Shown: piece after piece, positions 33,009 to 41,348 of the stretch
Numbering within the stretch: the stretch's first letter is position 1
Layout of the letters: each line of letters starts with the position of its first letter
The notes under the pieces: model-generated
Seen by the model: only the letters and a program-made list of their open reading frames with translations
The model's database searches: none
What the model was told of the DNA's origin: nothing
Made by a program: the position numbers and the translations under genes
DNA from: Maribacter arcticus
GTDB lineage: Bacteria; Bacteroidota; Bacteroidia; Flavobacteriales; Flavobacteriaceae
Length of the DNA: 64,000 bases
Assembly (NCBI RefSeq): GCF_900167935.1
Contig: NZ_FUYL01000013.1
Coordinates: 1-64,000 of the forward strand
Direction: 5' to 3'

Positions 33009-33181
33009 TTTTTTCTTATGCCATTGATATTCAGATAAGAACATTTGTTTTTAATAAGAAAATGAGAATGGTGTTTTTAGATTTTTAAAACCTGTGCATT
33101 TCGACTGCGCTCAATGTGCCAATTCGGGTTAAATGTATACATGGGTGTTTTTACAATAGTAGTATCTCGGTGAGTCTATGC

Positions 33182-33286
33182 CTTATTCCTTTCAAATAGG
33201 TATTTCTACAAAACTATCTGTATGCCACTTTACTGGTAACAGTTCTTTGGCACCTATCTCAGGTTTATCAGGTATGAAAGGTTGAA
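33182..33286 (-). pseudogene. Possible 3' gene fragment
   Basis: One minus-strand frame reads VQPFIPDKPEIGAKELLPV, then KWHTDSFVEIPI and a stop. This looks like the tail of a real protein rather than random AT-rich sequence, but it has no start and is out of frame with the gene before it. I cannot name the parent. The rest of 33009-33181 shows only repeat leader text. Confidence 0.3.
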
Positions 33287-33289
33287 CGA

Positions 33290-34078
33290 TTATTTATTGA
33301 TTTTCATCAACTCGATGTTCTTGAATTCTATGGGATGACCTTCTGCTTGAAGCGCGATGTAACCCTCGCTTATGATTTTTGGATAACCATTTTTCATGAG
33401 TTCTCGCGCAAATTTATCAGTGCTATCATATTGGGGTTTAGAGTATTGCATAACTACTTGACCATTGATCTTGTGAATTATTTTTTCGCTGCCATAAACT
33501 TCAATTTCCATCTTTACCCAACTGCTATCATTTATAGCAGGATAGTTTGAATTTGTACAGTGCTGTGTAATTAAACTGTCATTCATTACGATATGAGTAC
33601 CTGCGGTGCATACATTGCCTGTAAACCGTTCTGTTTTACCATCACCTCCAAGTATTTGGGCTTCAACGGCAACTAACAATGTTTGGTCTATTGGTAGTTC
33701 AGAAGGATGCGGAGAATGGTATTTGATACCACTGTTTTTATAGGCCCAATCTGGCGAACCAGGAACCGACTCTCCTAAAAAGCGATACGCTAACCGCAAC
33801 TTATAATGCGAAAGCTTTTCTTTATAGAAAATATGTCCAAAATTATTATCAAAATTGTCGTAGTCATCGTAAGAGACAATTAACTTCCCATCTTTAGCTT
33901 GAAAGGTGTTCAGGTAGTTTATTCGATATGCTTCACCCGTGAATTTTGGTGACCATCCAGTTAGGTCTTTACCATTAAAAATGGGTATCCATTCACTATC
34001 CTTTTTCTGATTGCAAGAACTGGTAAAAATAAATACCATCATTACAATCGTGTAAAACAACTTTTTAGGTTTCTTCAT
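33290..34078 (-). CDS. DUF1080 (3-keto-disaccharide hydrolase-like) lipoprotein
   Basis: The product is 262 residues. The lipoprotein signal ends FTSSC (Cys about 22). The DUF1080 jelly-roll pattern follows: WIPIFNGKDLTGWSPKFTGE, then FQAKDGKLIVSYDDYDNF, YRFLGESVPGSPDWAYKNSG, AQILGGDGKTERFTG and a final EGYIALQAEGHPIEFKNIEL. Members of this family bind or hydrolyse sugars, including 3-keto-glycosides, outside the cytoplasm. It is not part of an obvious sugar operon here. Confidence 0.88.
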   Translation of the reverse strand: MKKPKKLFYTIVMMVFIFTSSCNQKKDSEWIPIFNGKDLTGWSPKFTGEAYRINYLNTFQAKDGKLIVSYDDYDNFDNNFGHIFYKEKLSHYKLRLAYRFLGESVPGSPDWAYKNSGIKYHSPHPSELPIDQTLLVAVEAQILGGDGKTERFTGNVCTAGTHIVMNDSLITQHCTNSNYPAINDSSWVKMEIEVYGSEKIIHKINGQVVMQYSKPQYDSTDKFARELMKNGYPKIISEGYIALQAEGHPIEFKNIELMKINK

Positions 34079-34154
34079 TTTATATATCCAAATTAGCGTT
34101 TAAGTACCTTTTTAAATTCAGAGTTTATTTTTTCAACTGACGGCCAACAAGTGG

Positions 34155-34835
34155 CTATTTGCTAACGGTATAAAATTGGTCCCATTGAAGTACTTCATAT
34201 GCTTCGCCTTCTTTAAGGATATTCTTTGCCATGGCCTGCCCTAGAACATTCACAGGAATACCTTTGTATTTTCGTAAACTACCTATGAAAAATGGTTTTA
34301 GAAGTGGCCAAATTTTTAAAGTAATGGCTTGCCCTATACCGTATCGGTTCGTTGGTGTTAATATCATAGAAGGTTGAAAAATACTAAGACGGTCAAAATC
34401 CAATGCTTTAAGCGCTTCTACCAATTCACCTTTTGTGCGTAGATAATAGGAAGATGACTTTGCATTGATACCCACAGAGGCTAATAATTCAAAATGTTTG
34501 ACTCCAACTTTTTTACATTCCGTTGCAAAATTTAGTACCGCAATTTTATCGATTTTTATAAATTCTTCTTTACTTACTTTCGTTGGTTGGCCAACGCCTA
34601 AGGTACAAATAGCCGTTGTGTGTCCTTGCACATAGTTCTGGTATGATCTAGGGTCACTTACATCTATTTTGTGTTGTTGAACACAATTGGTTTTTACAGT
34701 TGAAATAGGGTTTCTACCTAACAATGTAATTTGCTGTATGTTATTGAGTTGCAATAATGTTTTTAAGGCTGCTTTACCGACAGCACCACTTCCTCCGAGT
34801 ATTACAACCGATACTTCATTCGATTTTAAAGGCAT
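34155..34835 (-). CDS. NAD(P)-binding Rossmann protein, HTATIP2-like
   Basis: The product is 226 residues. The dinucleotide-binding loop is VVILGGSGAVGKAALKTLL, followed by the NADP-type LLGRNP turn. Later segments (AICTLGVG, HFELLASVGINAKSSSYYLR with TKGELVEAL, FQPSMILTPTNR) are those of atypical short-chain reductases of the HTATIP2/TIP30 kind: YLRTKGE provides the Tyr-x3-Lys pair. The substrate is unknown. The stop lies in GTTAGCAAATAG, next to text resembling an attC box. Confidence 0.82.
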   Translation of the reverse strand: MPLKSNEVSVVILGGSGAVGKAALKTLLQLNNIQQITLLGRNPISTVKTNCVQQHKIDVSDPRSYQNYVQGHTTAICTLGVGQPTKVSKEEFIKIDKIAVLNFATECKKVGVKHFELLASVGINAKSSSYYLRTKGELVEALKALDFDRLSIFQPSMILTPTNRYGIGQAITLKIWPLLKPFFIGSLRKYKGIPVNVLGQAMAKNILKEGEAYEVLQWDQFYTVSK

Positions 34836-34943
34836 GGTTTAATTTTTTAGTTGTTATGAGCTTATGCTAAGTTCGCTTATTTATAGAGCCATTGGGTTAG
34901 TTTTGAAAAGGTTTTTTCGGGAGGCTTATTATAACCCCATTGC

Positions 34944-35753
34944 TTATTCAATTTCGTCCTCAAGAATTTTAATAATCTTTTGCATTTTCTCTTTCAGTGT
35001 TTGCCCTTCTAAATTACAAACTTGAGAAAAGGTAAATATGAAGGTGACCAAACCTTCGAGACGTGGGTCTTTTAAAATGGATTGAACATCAATCTCTTTA
35101 GGGCTTTTGCCAATAGTCAATATTTTGTCATTTTTGCCTTTGTCCAAAAAGCCCATTCTAAGCTCTTTAGCTCTCCAAAATACATGGTTTGCGTTGCGCA
35201 TGATGCCCACCTCTTTCATAAAAGGAATAATTTCAGAAATATAATGGTTATGTTGTATATCTTCAGACTCGGTATATGCTTTAATATCCGATGTCCAATG
35301 GGACAGGGCTTGTTTTAAGCTATCATTTTGTATCAATTTGATATTTCCTGAATTTATCACATCATTTTCAATGGGGTCAAAGGTAGGGTCCATAAAAAAA
35401 GTGGCGAAAATCATGGAAAGGGAATCTTCACTGATGAGTGTGTCATTTGAAGTAATCTCTAGCACGTTCAGGCTTTCGGCAATAAGTTTGCGTCTCATTT
35501 GAATCTTATTCTCTAACTGAAGTAAGTTCGCTTTATATTCCGTCGCAAGCTGTTTCAGAATAACCTGTTCTTGTGCTATACTTTTTTGATTTTCATTGTA
35601 GTTATTAATACCCAAAGCGATTAAAATACCGATAACCACCAGCACGACTTCTCCTACAGCATACAGCAGATATTTGCCTAGACTGCCTTTTGGTGCGTCA
35701 GGAGTATTTTCAGATACTAATCGTTGACGTATTTTTCGAAATAATTTTATCAT
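34944..35753 (-). CDS. DUF6090 family membrane protein (copy 6)
   Basis: The product is 269 residues. The head MIKLFRKIRQRLVSENTPDA has a short insertion (PDAPKGSLG) before the membrane helix (YAVGEVVLVVIGILIALGIN, NYNENQ). The helical outer part resembles copy 4 (ALSHWTSDIKAYTESEDIQH, ENDVINSGNIKLIQND). Function unknown. A REP-like module with another broken head lies directly upstream, as for copy 1. Confidence 0.85.
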   Translation of the reverse strand: MIKLFRKIRQRLVSENTPDAPKGSLGKYLLYAVGEVVLVVIGILIALGINNYNENQKSIAQEQVILKQLATEYKANLLQLENKIQMRRKLIAESLNVLEITSNDTLISEDSLSMIFATFFMDPTFDPIENDVINSGNIKLIQNDSLKQALSHWTSDIKAYTESEDIQHNHYISEIIPFMKEVGIMRNANHVFWRAKELRMGFLDKGKNDKILTIGKSPKEIDVQSILKDPRLEGLVTFIFTFSQVCNLEGQTLKEKMQKIIKILEDEIE

Positions 35754-35764
35754 AGTAGTATTTT

Positions 35765-35860
35765 AATGCCTACGCCATAGCTGACTCTTCACTAGCAAAG
35801 GTCTACTAGACCTTCGCTAACCGTTCAGCCTTCTAAAAACCGTATCATTGGTAATTGGTT
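35765..35860. repeat. REP-like module upstream of DUF6090 copy 6
   Basis: It holds the palindrome AAGGTCTACTAGACCTT (one central base) and then TTCTAAAAACCGTATCATTGG. On the minus strand the latter is a decayed DUF6090 start (ATG ATA CGG TTT TTA). The same order of parts is found at 2886-2966 before copy 1. Confidence 0.5.
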
Positions 35861-35893
35861 TGCTATACCAATTGTTCTATGCAAGTTTTGGGT

Positions 35894-36271
35894 TTATCCG
35901 CCTAGTTCGGCCATTTTTTTACCAACGTGGGCCATCACTTCACTTAATTCTTTTGAAGGACTAAATTCAATCATTTTTATGTCTTCTTGCACTATGGCAG
36001 TATGACCCTTTGGAAGAAAATAAACATCGTCATCTGTCAGTATTTCTTCAGTTCCATCAGTATACTTAACTAGTAGTTTGCCGCTTAATATATATCCCCA
36101 ATGAGGGCAATGGCAGCTGTCATTTTCAAGACCTTTTAGTAGCGGTGTAAAATCTGTTCCTTTTGGTAGTTCGTTAAAGCCAACGGTCATTCCTCCAAAA
36201 TTGTCTTTAGTTCGCATTATTGTGCCAGGTCCTTCCATTGTTACTGGAATGTTTTTTTTGCTGACTTTCAT
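35894..36271 (-). CDS. Small cupin-domain protein
   Basis: The product is 125 residues forming a single cupin barrel: GFNELPKGTDFTPLLKGLEN, the first metal motif as CHCPHWGYILSGKLLV, TDDDVYFLPKGHTAIVQED and IKMIEFSPSKEL. His and Glu ligands are only partly conserved (PHWG, PKGH), so metal binding is likely but not sure. Single-domain cupins of this kind are usually sugar- or small-molecule-binding or isomerising proteins. A decayed core-bearing repeat lies upstream. Confidence 0.82.
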   Translation of the reverse strand: MKVSKKNIPVTMEGPGTIMRTKDNFGGMTVGFNELPKGTDFTPLLKGLENDSCHCPHWGYILSGKLLVKYTDGTEEILTDDDVYFLPKGHTAIVQEDIKMIEFSPSKELSEVMAHVGKKMAELGG

Positions 36272-36302
36272 AATTTAAAGTTTAAGAGTTATGTACATGT
36301 AT

Positions 36303-36480
36303 TTCGTTCAACTTGCGTAGAACGTATAGAAATAGGAACCAATACCTAAATCAACTAATACGGAGATATATAGGGTATTGGGTTGTGTATATAGTTCGTT
36401 TTAAATTACTTACGCAAAAAGCGAGAGGGGGAGTATACTTCGATTAATGAACTACAAGATACTAAAATTGAGGCACATTT
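36303..36480 (-). repeat. Decayed core-bearing element, copy F
   Basis: The core is reduced to GCGAGAGGGGGAGTATACTT and ACTACAAGATACTA, with an internal hairpin around CAATACCTAAATC..TAGGGTATTG. The terminal boxes are not recognisable. This is the last copy; none was seen beyond 36.5 kb. Confidence 0.4.
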
Positions 36481-36504
36481 TTTATGGGGAATACTTTAAA
36501 AATA

Positions 36505-36546
36505 AAAAAACCTCCATCTAGGGAAGCCCAAATGGAGGTTTTTATT
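36505..36546. terminator. Bidirectional-looking terminator
   Basis: AAAAAACCTCCATC..GATGGAGGTTTTT-type hairpin: the stem is AAACCTCCATtt/ATGGAGGTTT with a loop around TAGGGAAGCCCA, A-rich on one side and T-rich on the other. It lies just past the stop of the PepSY-like gene and before the cupin. Confidence 0.8.
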
Positions 36547-36567
36547 ATATGAGTGGAAAGTCTATAG

Positions 36568-37080
36568 CTATACGAATAGTAGTATAATCGTTAAGACAAT
36601 ACCTGCCAACGAGAAATATAACCCTTTCTTAAATACAGAGGTCTGTGGCATAAACATCCAGAAAGAAGAAACGACAAAGAACAATAATGAAAGGCCGAAG
36701 AAAATATTCAACCAATATACAGGGCTGTCGGTAGTTGCCTTGTGCAAATGCTCCATCTTACCTAAAATAACAGGGAGCTCCATTTTTTTTACGGTCGCCA
36801 TACCGGTTTTGGCATTGTACTCGCCTTGTGCAAAATAAACGACGTCCCCTTCGGTTTTCTCGGGTTTTACACCTCCTTTAATCCGTAAAGCTGCACTTAG
36901 CTCACCGGCCTTTAAGTTAGGGTTCAATTGTTGCTCCATTATTTTTTCACTCTTTAAAAAATCGGTATTCCTGAAAATCATAAGGATTCCGCTAATAGAA
37001 TACATGGCCATAATGCCTGCCAAAAAGAAGCCTAAATATCGGTGTATAATTCTCATGCGTAATCCGGTTGTCATTCTCAT
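36568..37080 (-). CDS. PepSY-associated transmembrane protein
   Basis: The product is 170 residues. The first helix has the PepSY_TM start (MRIIHRYLGFFLAGIMAMYSISG), where His and Arg precede a membrane helix. A short periplasmic part includes GDVVYFAQGEYNAKTGMATV and LPVILGKMEHLHKATTDSPV. Two more helices close the protein (NIFFGLSLLFFVVSSFWMF, LAGIVLTIILLFV). The family is linked to iron uptake or membrane reductase functions, but none is proven. It is a single-gene unit with its own terminator. Confidence 0.8.
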   Translation of the reverse strand: MRMTTGLRMRIIHRYLGFFLAGIMAMYSISGILMIFRNTDFLKSEKIMEQQLNPNLKAGELSAALRIKGGVKPEKTEGDVVYFAQGEYNAKTGMATVKKMELPVILGKMEHLHKATTDSPVYWLNIFFGLSLLFFVVSSFWMFMPQTSVFKKGLYFSLAGIVLTIILLFV

Positions 37081-37216
37081 CTTAAAATAATTAATGGTTT
37101 TGTGTTTATTTTTTTTCTAAGCTATGCTTGTATTGGGTTATTGTTCTATAGGTCTTTAGACGAAATTTAGTTGTTATGGTTTAATGACCAGGTTCTTTTT
37201 ATTTCAGCGAAAAAAT

Positions 37217-37259
37217 AAAAAAAAGCCCTGTAAGGAAATACCTTAATAGGGCTTTTAAA
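37217..37259. terminator. Terminator after the GH3 gene
   Basis: AAAAAGCCCTGTAAGG..CCTTAATAGGGCTTTT forms a strong stem with an A/T tract at each side, 16 bases past the stop of the glycoside hydrolase gene. Confidence 0.8.
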
Positions 37260-37274
37260 AAACAATTCAACTTC

Positions 37275-39569
37275 TTATTTGTATTTCTTTACACGTGCAT
37301 CGTCTATAACGCCGCTCCAGTTTAAGCCATACGCGAAATCATAGGTGTTGCCATCGGCATCTGTATAAGGCTTCATGTCTCTTGGTACGTCTTCAAATTG
37401 AGCTTCTACGGTCAACATATCTGCTGGCATTTGAAAAGGGAGTAGGGCAGATGGTTCTACCGCTCCTGTAATGATTTCCATCAACGCTTGATCCTGTACA
37501 CCCATGTGAACCACTATGGCCGCAGCACTACCTTCTATTTCAGAGAAAATCATTGGTTTGCCGACTTTTACCGATACGACTACAGGTTTATTACCCATTT
37601 TTGTTTTCGTATCGTTTACCAATTGCATATCGGTCGTATTAATGGTGTTCACCGTTTTGCCTTTATAGGTTCTGTTAGTAAAGTCTTCTAACGGGCTACC
37701 ACCTGCTAAACTTACTTCACGAGCAGTATCTGCGGTATACGTGTCATATTGAAGACTAATGGGCACATAACCGTTGCTTCCATTTTCCAAATCTGCATAA
37801 TCGTAACCCACCCCACCATTTGGACTGTAGATGCCCACAAGAGCAAAATCTGCCTCTTCTGGAGAATCGACTACATCAAAATATTTGGCGACCACTTGCA
37901 TATTGAAAGCATCTACGGTTTTTTCGGGTGTGGTGATACCCCACCAATTCGTAGTGGGTGCTACATAACGTTGTGGTACATATACTTTCTTTTTGGCTTC
38001 AACTGGCAAAGTTTTATTTTGATTCTTAAGCATTACAATCGATTTCAATTGTGCATCAAAACCAGCTTTCATAAACTCACTGTTACCCACTATCTTTTCA
38101 GTTTCGGCTACCTCTAAATATGGATTTTCGAAAAGCCCCACCCTAAAAATATTAGTCAATAAACGTACCGCAGAAGCTTCAAAACGTGCTCGCATCGCTT
38201 CTTCACCAAGTTCGGCCACACCTAATTTAAAAGCTTCTAAAACCGGACCCATATCATTGTTGCCTCCAAATTGATCCATTCCTGCAGCAATAGCCTTATA
38301 GTGACGCTCTGCAACGGATAAGTTTTCTACGCCAAAAGGTTTCCCTTCAAATTTGTGTATAGCGCTCATATCTCTGGTAATACCCCAATCGGTACATAGT
38401 ACACCTTCATAACCATACTTGCCACGTAAGACATCTGTAATCAAATACTTATTGTAACCATTGGCTACATTTTCGCCTTCGCCAGAAGAAATGGTGTAGT
38501 ACGGCATTACGGCCGATGCCATTTTAGTAGGGCCGTCTAATTTAAAGGCACCTTCGGTAAATGGTTTAATATGGTCTGCAATGTTCTTACCAGGATATAC
38601 GGCATAGGCGCCATACCCGAAGTGAGCATCACGGCCTCCTTCTTCTGGTCCGCCACCAGGCCAGTGTTTTACCATGGCATTGACACTTTGCATGCCCCAA
38701 TCGCCACCATCGGTCGATTGAAAACCATCAACATAGGCACGGGCCAAATCTGTAGCTAAATCTGGGTCTTCACCCATAGTGCCATCAAACCTGCTCCAAC
38801 GTGGTTCTGTTGCTAAATCAATTTGTGGTGAAAGTGCCGTAGCAATTCCTAAGGCTCTATATTCTTTTGAGCCTATTTCCCCGAATTGTTTCATTATAGA
38901 CGGGTCAAACGTAGCGGCGATACCTAAAGTTCCTGGCCACATAGAAATTGAACCACCTGCACCGGCATTAAATTCTGCATAAGAATCACTGCCATGACGG
39001 GGATCCGAACTTGTATTGACCGGTATGCCCAAATACAAACCTTCTGCAAAGGCTTGGGCATTATTGTTCCATTGTGCTGCTATTACCGGACTTTCGACCG
39101 AAGTAATCAGTACATGACGCAAATGGTCATCGGTCAAAAATTTCTTTTGATCATCTGAAAGGTCGCTCGCCAAAGCACCACTTTCTGGAAATGGCTTACC
39201 CCCATATTGTGAAGCGCCAAAACCACGGCTACTACCAGGAATAGATTGGTGTGAGCTGTAGAGCATTAGGCCCGAGATATCTTCTAGGCTCATTTGGCTA
39301 GCCAAATCTTTCGCACGCTCGGCTACAGGTAAACGCCAATCTTCATAACTATCTAGTGTTCCGTTTTTGTTGAGATCCTTAAAAGCATATCGATCTTGCG
39401 ATATAATTTTAATACCAGACTCAGGAGAATAACCTAAGGTAGCACCGTCAGAATTAATGACTTTGGTATAATTTTCTTTCTGGTCTATCGTGAACTTTTC
39501 AGAACAACTAGTCAATATAGACAGTAGAATAAGCGTTGTCGCTGTAAATTTAATAGTTGGTTTTTTCAT
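37275..39569 (-). CDS. Glycoside hydrolase family 3 lipoprotein
   Basis: The product is 764 residues. The lipoprotein signal ends ILTSC (Cys about 22). The GH3 (alpha/beta)8 domain has SVNAMVKHWPGGGPEEGGRD (the K-H-F/W-x-G-like site) and the nucleophile Asp in GVLCTDWGITRDM. The second domain holds IVMLKNQNKTLPV and a C-terminal AAIVVHMGVQDQALMEIITG, VEPSALLPFQMPAD. It hydrolyses beta-glucosides or beta-xylosides at the outer surface or periplasm; the exact sugar is not readable. An ESW/E-type acid is not obvious. It lies apart from the esterase-epimerase genes by 137 bases with its own terminator. Confidence 0.92.
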   Translation of the reverse strand: MKKPTIKFTATTLILLSILTSCSEKFTIDQKENYTKVINSDGATLGYSPESGIKIISQDRYAFKDLNKNGTLDSYEDWRLPVAERAKDLASQMSLEDISGLMLYSSHQSIPGSSRGFGASQYGGKPFPESGALASDLSDDQKKFLTDDHLRHVLITSVESPVIAAQWNNNAQAFAEGLYLGIPVNTSSDPRHGSDSYAEFNAGAGGSISMWPGTLGIAATFDPSIMKQFGEIGSKEYRALGIATALSPQIDLATEPRWSRFDGTMGEDPDLATDLARAYVDGFQSTDGGDWGMQSVNAMVKHWPGGGPEEGGRDAHFGYGAYAVYPGKNIADHIKPFTEGAFKLDGPTKMASAVMPYYTISSGEGENVANGYNKYLITDVLRGKYGYEGVLCTDWGITRDMSAIHKFEGKPFGVENLSVAERHYKAIAAGMDQFGGNNDMGPVLEAFKLGVAELGEEAMRARFEASAVRLLTNIFRVGLFENPYLEVAETEKIVGNSEFMKAGFDAQLKSIVMLKNQNKTLPVEAKKKVYVPQRYVAPTTNWWGITTPEKTVDAFNMQVVAKYFDVVDSPEEADFALVGIYSPNGGVGYDYADLENGSNGYVPISLQYDTYTADTAREVSLAGGSPLEDFTNRTYKGKTVNTINTTDMQLVNDTKTKMGNKPVVVSVKVGKPMIFSEIEGSAAAIVVHMGVQDQALMEIITGAVEPSALLPFQMPADMLTVEAQFEDVPRDMKPYTDADGNTYDFAYGLNWSGVIDDARVKKYK

Positions 39570-39705
39570 TGATATGTACGTTGAAATGATAATGGGTGAA
39601 TTTAATCACTATTATAATTTTGATTTGCCCCAAACCTGTAATCGACAGTTTTTTATCTCTGAACGACAGATTTTTTTATTTATTAAGGGGTAATCTTAGT
39701 ATAAT

Positions 39706-41322
39706 TTATTGACCCTGAACAATACTAAATAATTCTTTGTCGAGCTGAGGTTTAACTTCACACGTAACGTCGAAATGCATAGTGGCCGTATTACTACTAT
39801 TATAGGCAGGCCATTCAGGAAGATTTTCATGATTAGGATTGCCTGTTCTTGCAAAATTAATCCAGGCACCGCTCATTTTATCTGCAAGCTCGTGTGCTTC
39901 TTGTCCGCCACCAGTCATATGATTCGCCAGGTTGATATTGTCAAAAACAAAAGGAAGCTCCATGCAGTGTAATGCCTTGTACTTGCCATCGAACACTGGT
40001 GATTGCCATGTAAACAGATACATATAAACAGGTGCCCCTTCTAGGCCCGACTTGTCATTCGCCTCTAATACGGCACCAGGTCTGAACATGGTATCTACAT
40101 CTAAAAGGTCTTTGACATCAGTGTCGTTCGGATACGCTTTCTTAACTGCTTTTACGTAAGCATCTGCTTTGTCTTTGTAAGTGTCTTTAATATGTTTCAT
40201 GATGGTTTCTTCAGATGCTCCTAAAAAACGCATATTAGCAAATGGCGCAAATTCATTCTTTGCGGTACCAATCATAAAAGGGATATCTTTTGATACGGCC
40301 AACGCCTCTTTTGAACTTAATTGATATGGAAGTACGTTGCCATCTTTACTTGGACCCCAACTAAGTCCGAAGCCGATTACAGGTTTGCCTGCAGCTTTCA
40401 TTTTTTCGGCTACCACCTTTAAAGCTTTGCTACTTGCATCGGCTAAAACTTCAAATGGAATATTTTGAATACTATCTACTGAACTACCCTCTAACCCAAG
40501 TATGTTCAAGGTTTCTGTAGCAATCGCTTGTGTGTCTTCTTTCTCTAACATGGCAGTTCTAAAAGAACCACTTTGGTTGATTGCTTTATGGAACAAACCT
40601 TTTGCCTTTGGCATAGCCATAAGCGTAGTTACTTTTGCGCCACCACCAGACTGACCAAAAATGGTCACATTGTTCGGGTCACCACCAAAATTAGAAATAT
40701 TGTTCTTTACCCATTCTAGAGCAGCAACCATATCCATAATACTATTGTTCGCCGAGTTTTTATATTTATCACCGTAAGCCGATAAGTCTAAGAAGCCTAA
40801 AACATTTAAACGGTGGTTGATAGAAACAACCACTACATCACCGTTTTTAGCCATATTTTCACCGTCATACGAAGGAAGTTCATGACTAGAGCCAGCAGTG
40901 AAGCCGCCACCGTGAATCCAGAAAAGTACAGGTCTTTTTTTATCGGTGGATGCATTAGGTGTCCAAACATTTAAGCTCAAACAATCTTCATTTGGAAAGC
41001 CCCAATCATGGTCAAATACAAATTCTGATTCATCTTGAATAGAAGTTGTAGGCGTAATTAATGGAGAAACAGCCCCATACATGGTGGTGCTTTTTACGCC
41101 ATTCCATTTTGCTGGTTTTTCTGCAGCCTCAAAACGTTTCGCTTGCGCATAAGGAATGCCTTTAAAGGTGTGGATGTCGTTATGGATGTATCCACGAATT
41201 GTACCGTTTTCTGTTTCAGTTACTGGAACTTGTGAGCCTGTAATTACCACGTCTTGCGCAGAAATTGTTGCACTCAAAGTGATAACGACCATTAAGGCCA
41301 TTAGTTGAATATAGTTTTTCAT
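39706..41322 (-). CDS. Secreted type-B carboxylesterase
   Basis: The product is 538 residues. The signal peptide (VVITLSATISAQ) is followed by the family motifs: NEDCLSLNVWTP, the oxyanion loop LFWIHGGGFTAGS, the nucleophile NVTIFGQSGGGAKV, and a C-terminal His in LHCMELPFVFDN (GxxHxxELxxVF). It cleaves carboxyl esters, for example acetyl or feruloyl groups on polysaccharides. It lies 26 bases downstream of the sugar epimerase-like gene on the same strand, so they probably form one operon for a decorated carbohydrate. Confidence 0.92.
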   Translation of the reverse strand: MKNYIQLMALMVVITLSATISAQDVVITGSQVPVTETENGTIRGYIHNDIHTFKGIPYAQAKRFEAAEKPAKWNGVKSTTMYGAVSPLITPTTSIQDESEFVFDHDWGFPNEDCLSLNVWTPNASTDKKRPVLFWIHGGGFTAGSSHELPSYDGENMAKNGDVVVVSINHRLNVLGFLDLSAYGDKYKNSANNSIMDMVAALEWVKNNISNFGGDPNNVTIFGQSGGGAKVTTLMAMPKAKGLFHKAINQSGSFRTAMLEKEDTQAIATETLNILGLEGSSVDSIQNIPFEVLADASSKALKVVAEKMKAAGKPVIGFGLSWGPSKDGNVLPYQLSSKEALAVSKDIPFMIGTAKNEFAPFANMRFLGASEETIMKHIKDTYKDKADAYVKAVKKAYPNDTDVKDLLDVDTMFRPGAVLEANDKSGLEGAPVYMYLFTWQSPVFDGKYKALHCMELPFVFDNINLANHMTGGGQEAHELADKMSGAWINFARTGNPNHENLPEWPAYNSSNTATMHFDVTCEVKPQLDKELFSIVQGQ

Positions 41323-41348
41323 TTTGATAGTTCTAAGTTGGCAATCGA

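Noticed and set aside
1-36500. Prophage or conjugative element
   Set aside because: No phage structural, integrase, relaxase or type IV secretion genes; the cargo and intergenic elements fit a cassette array instead.
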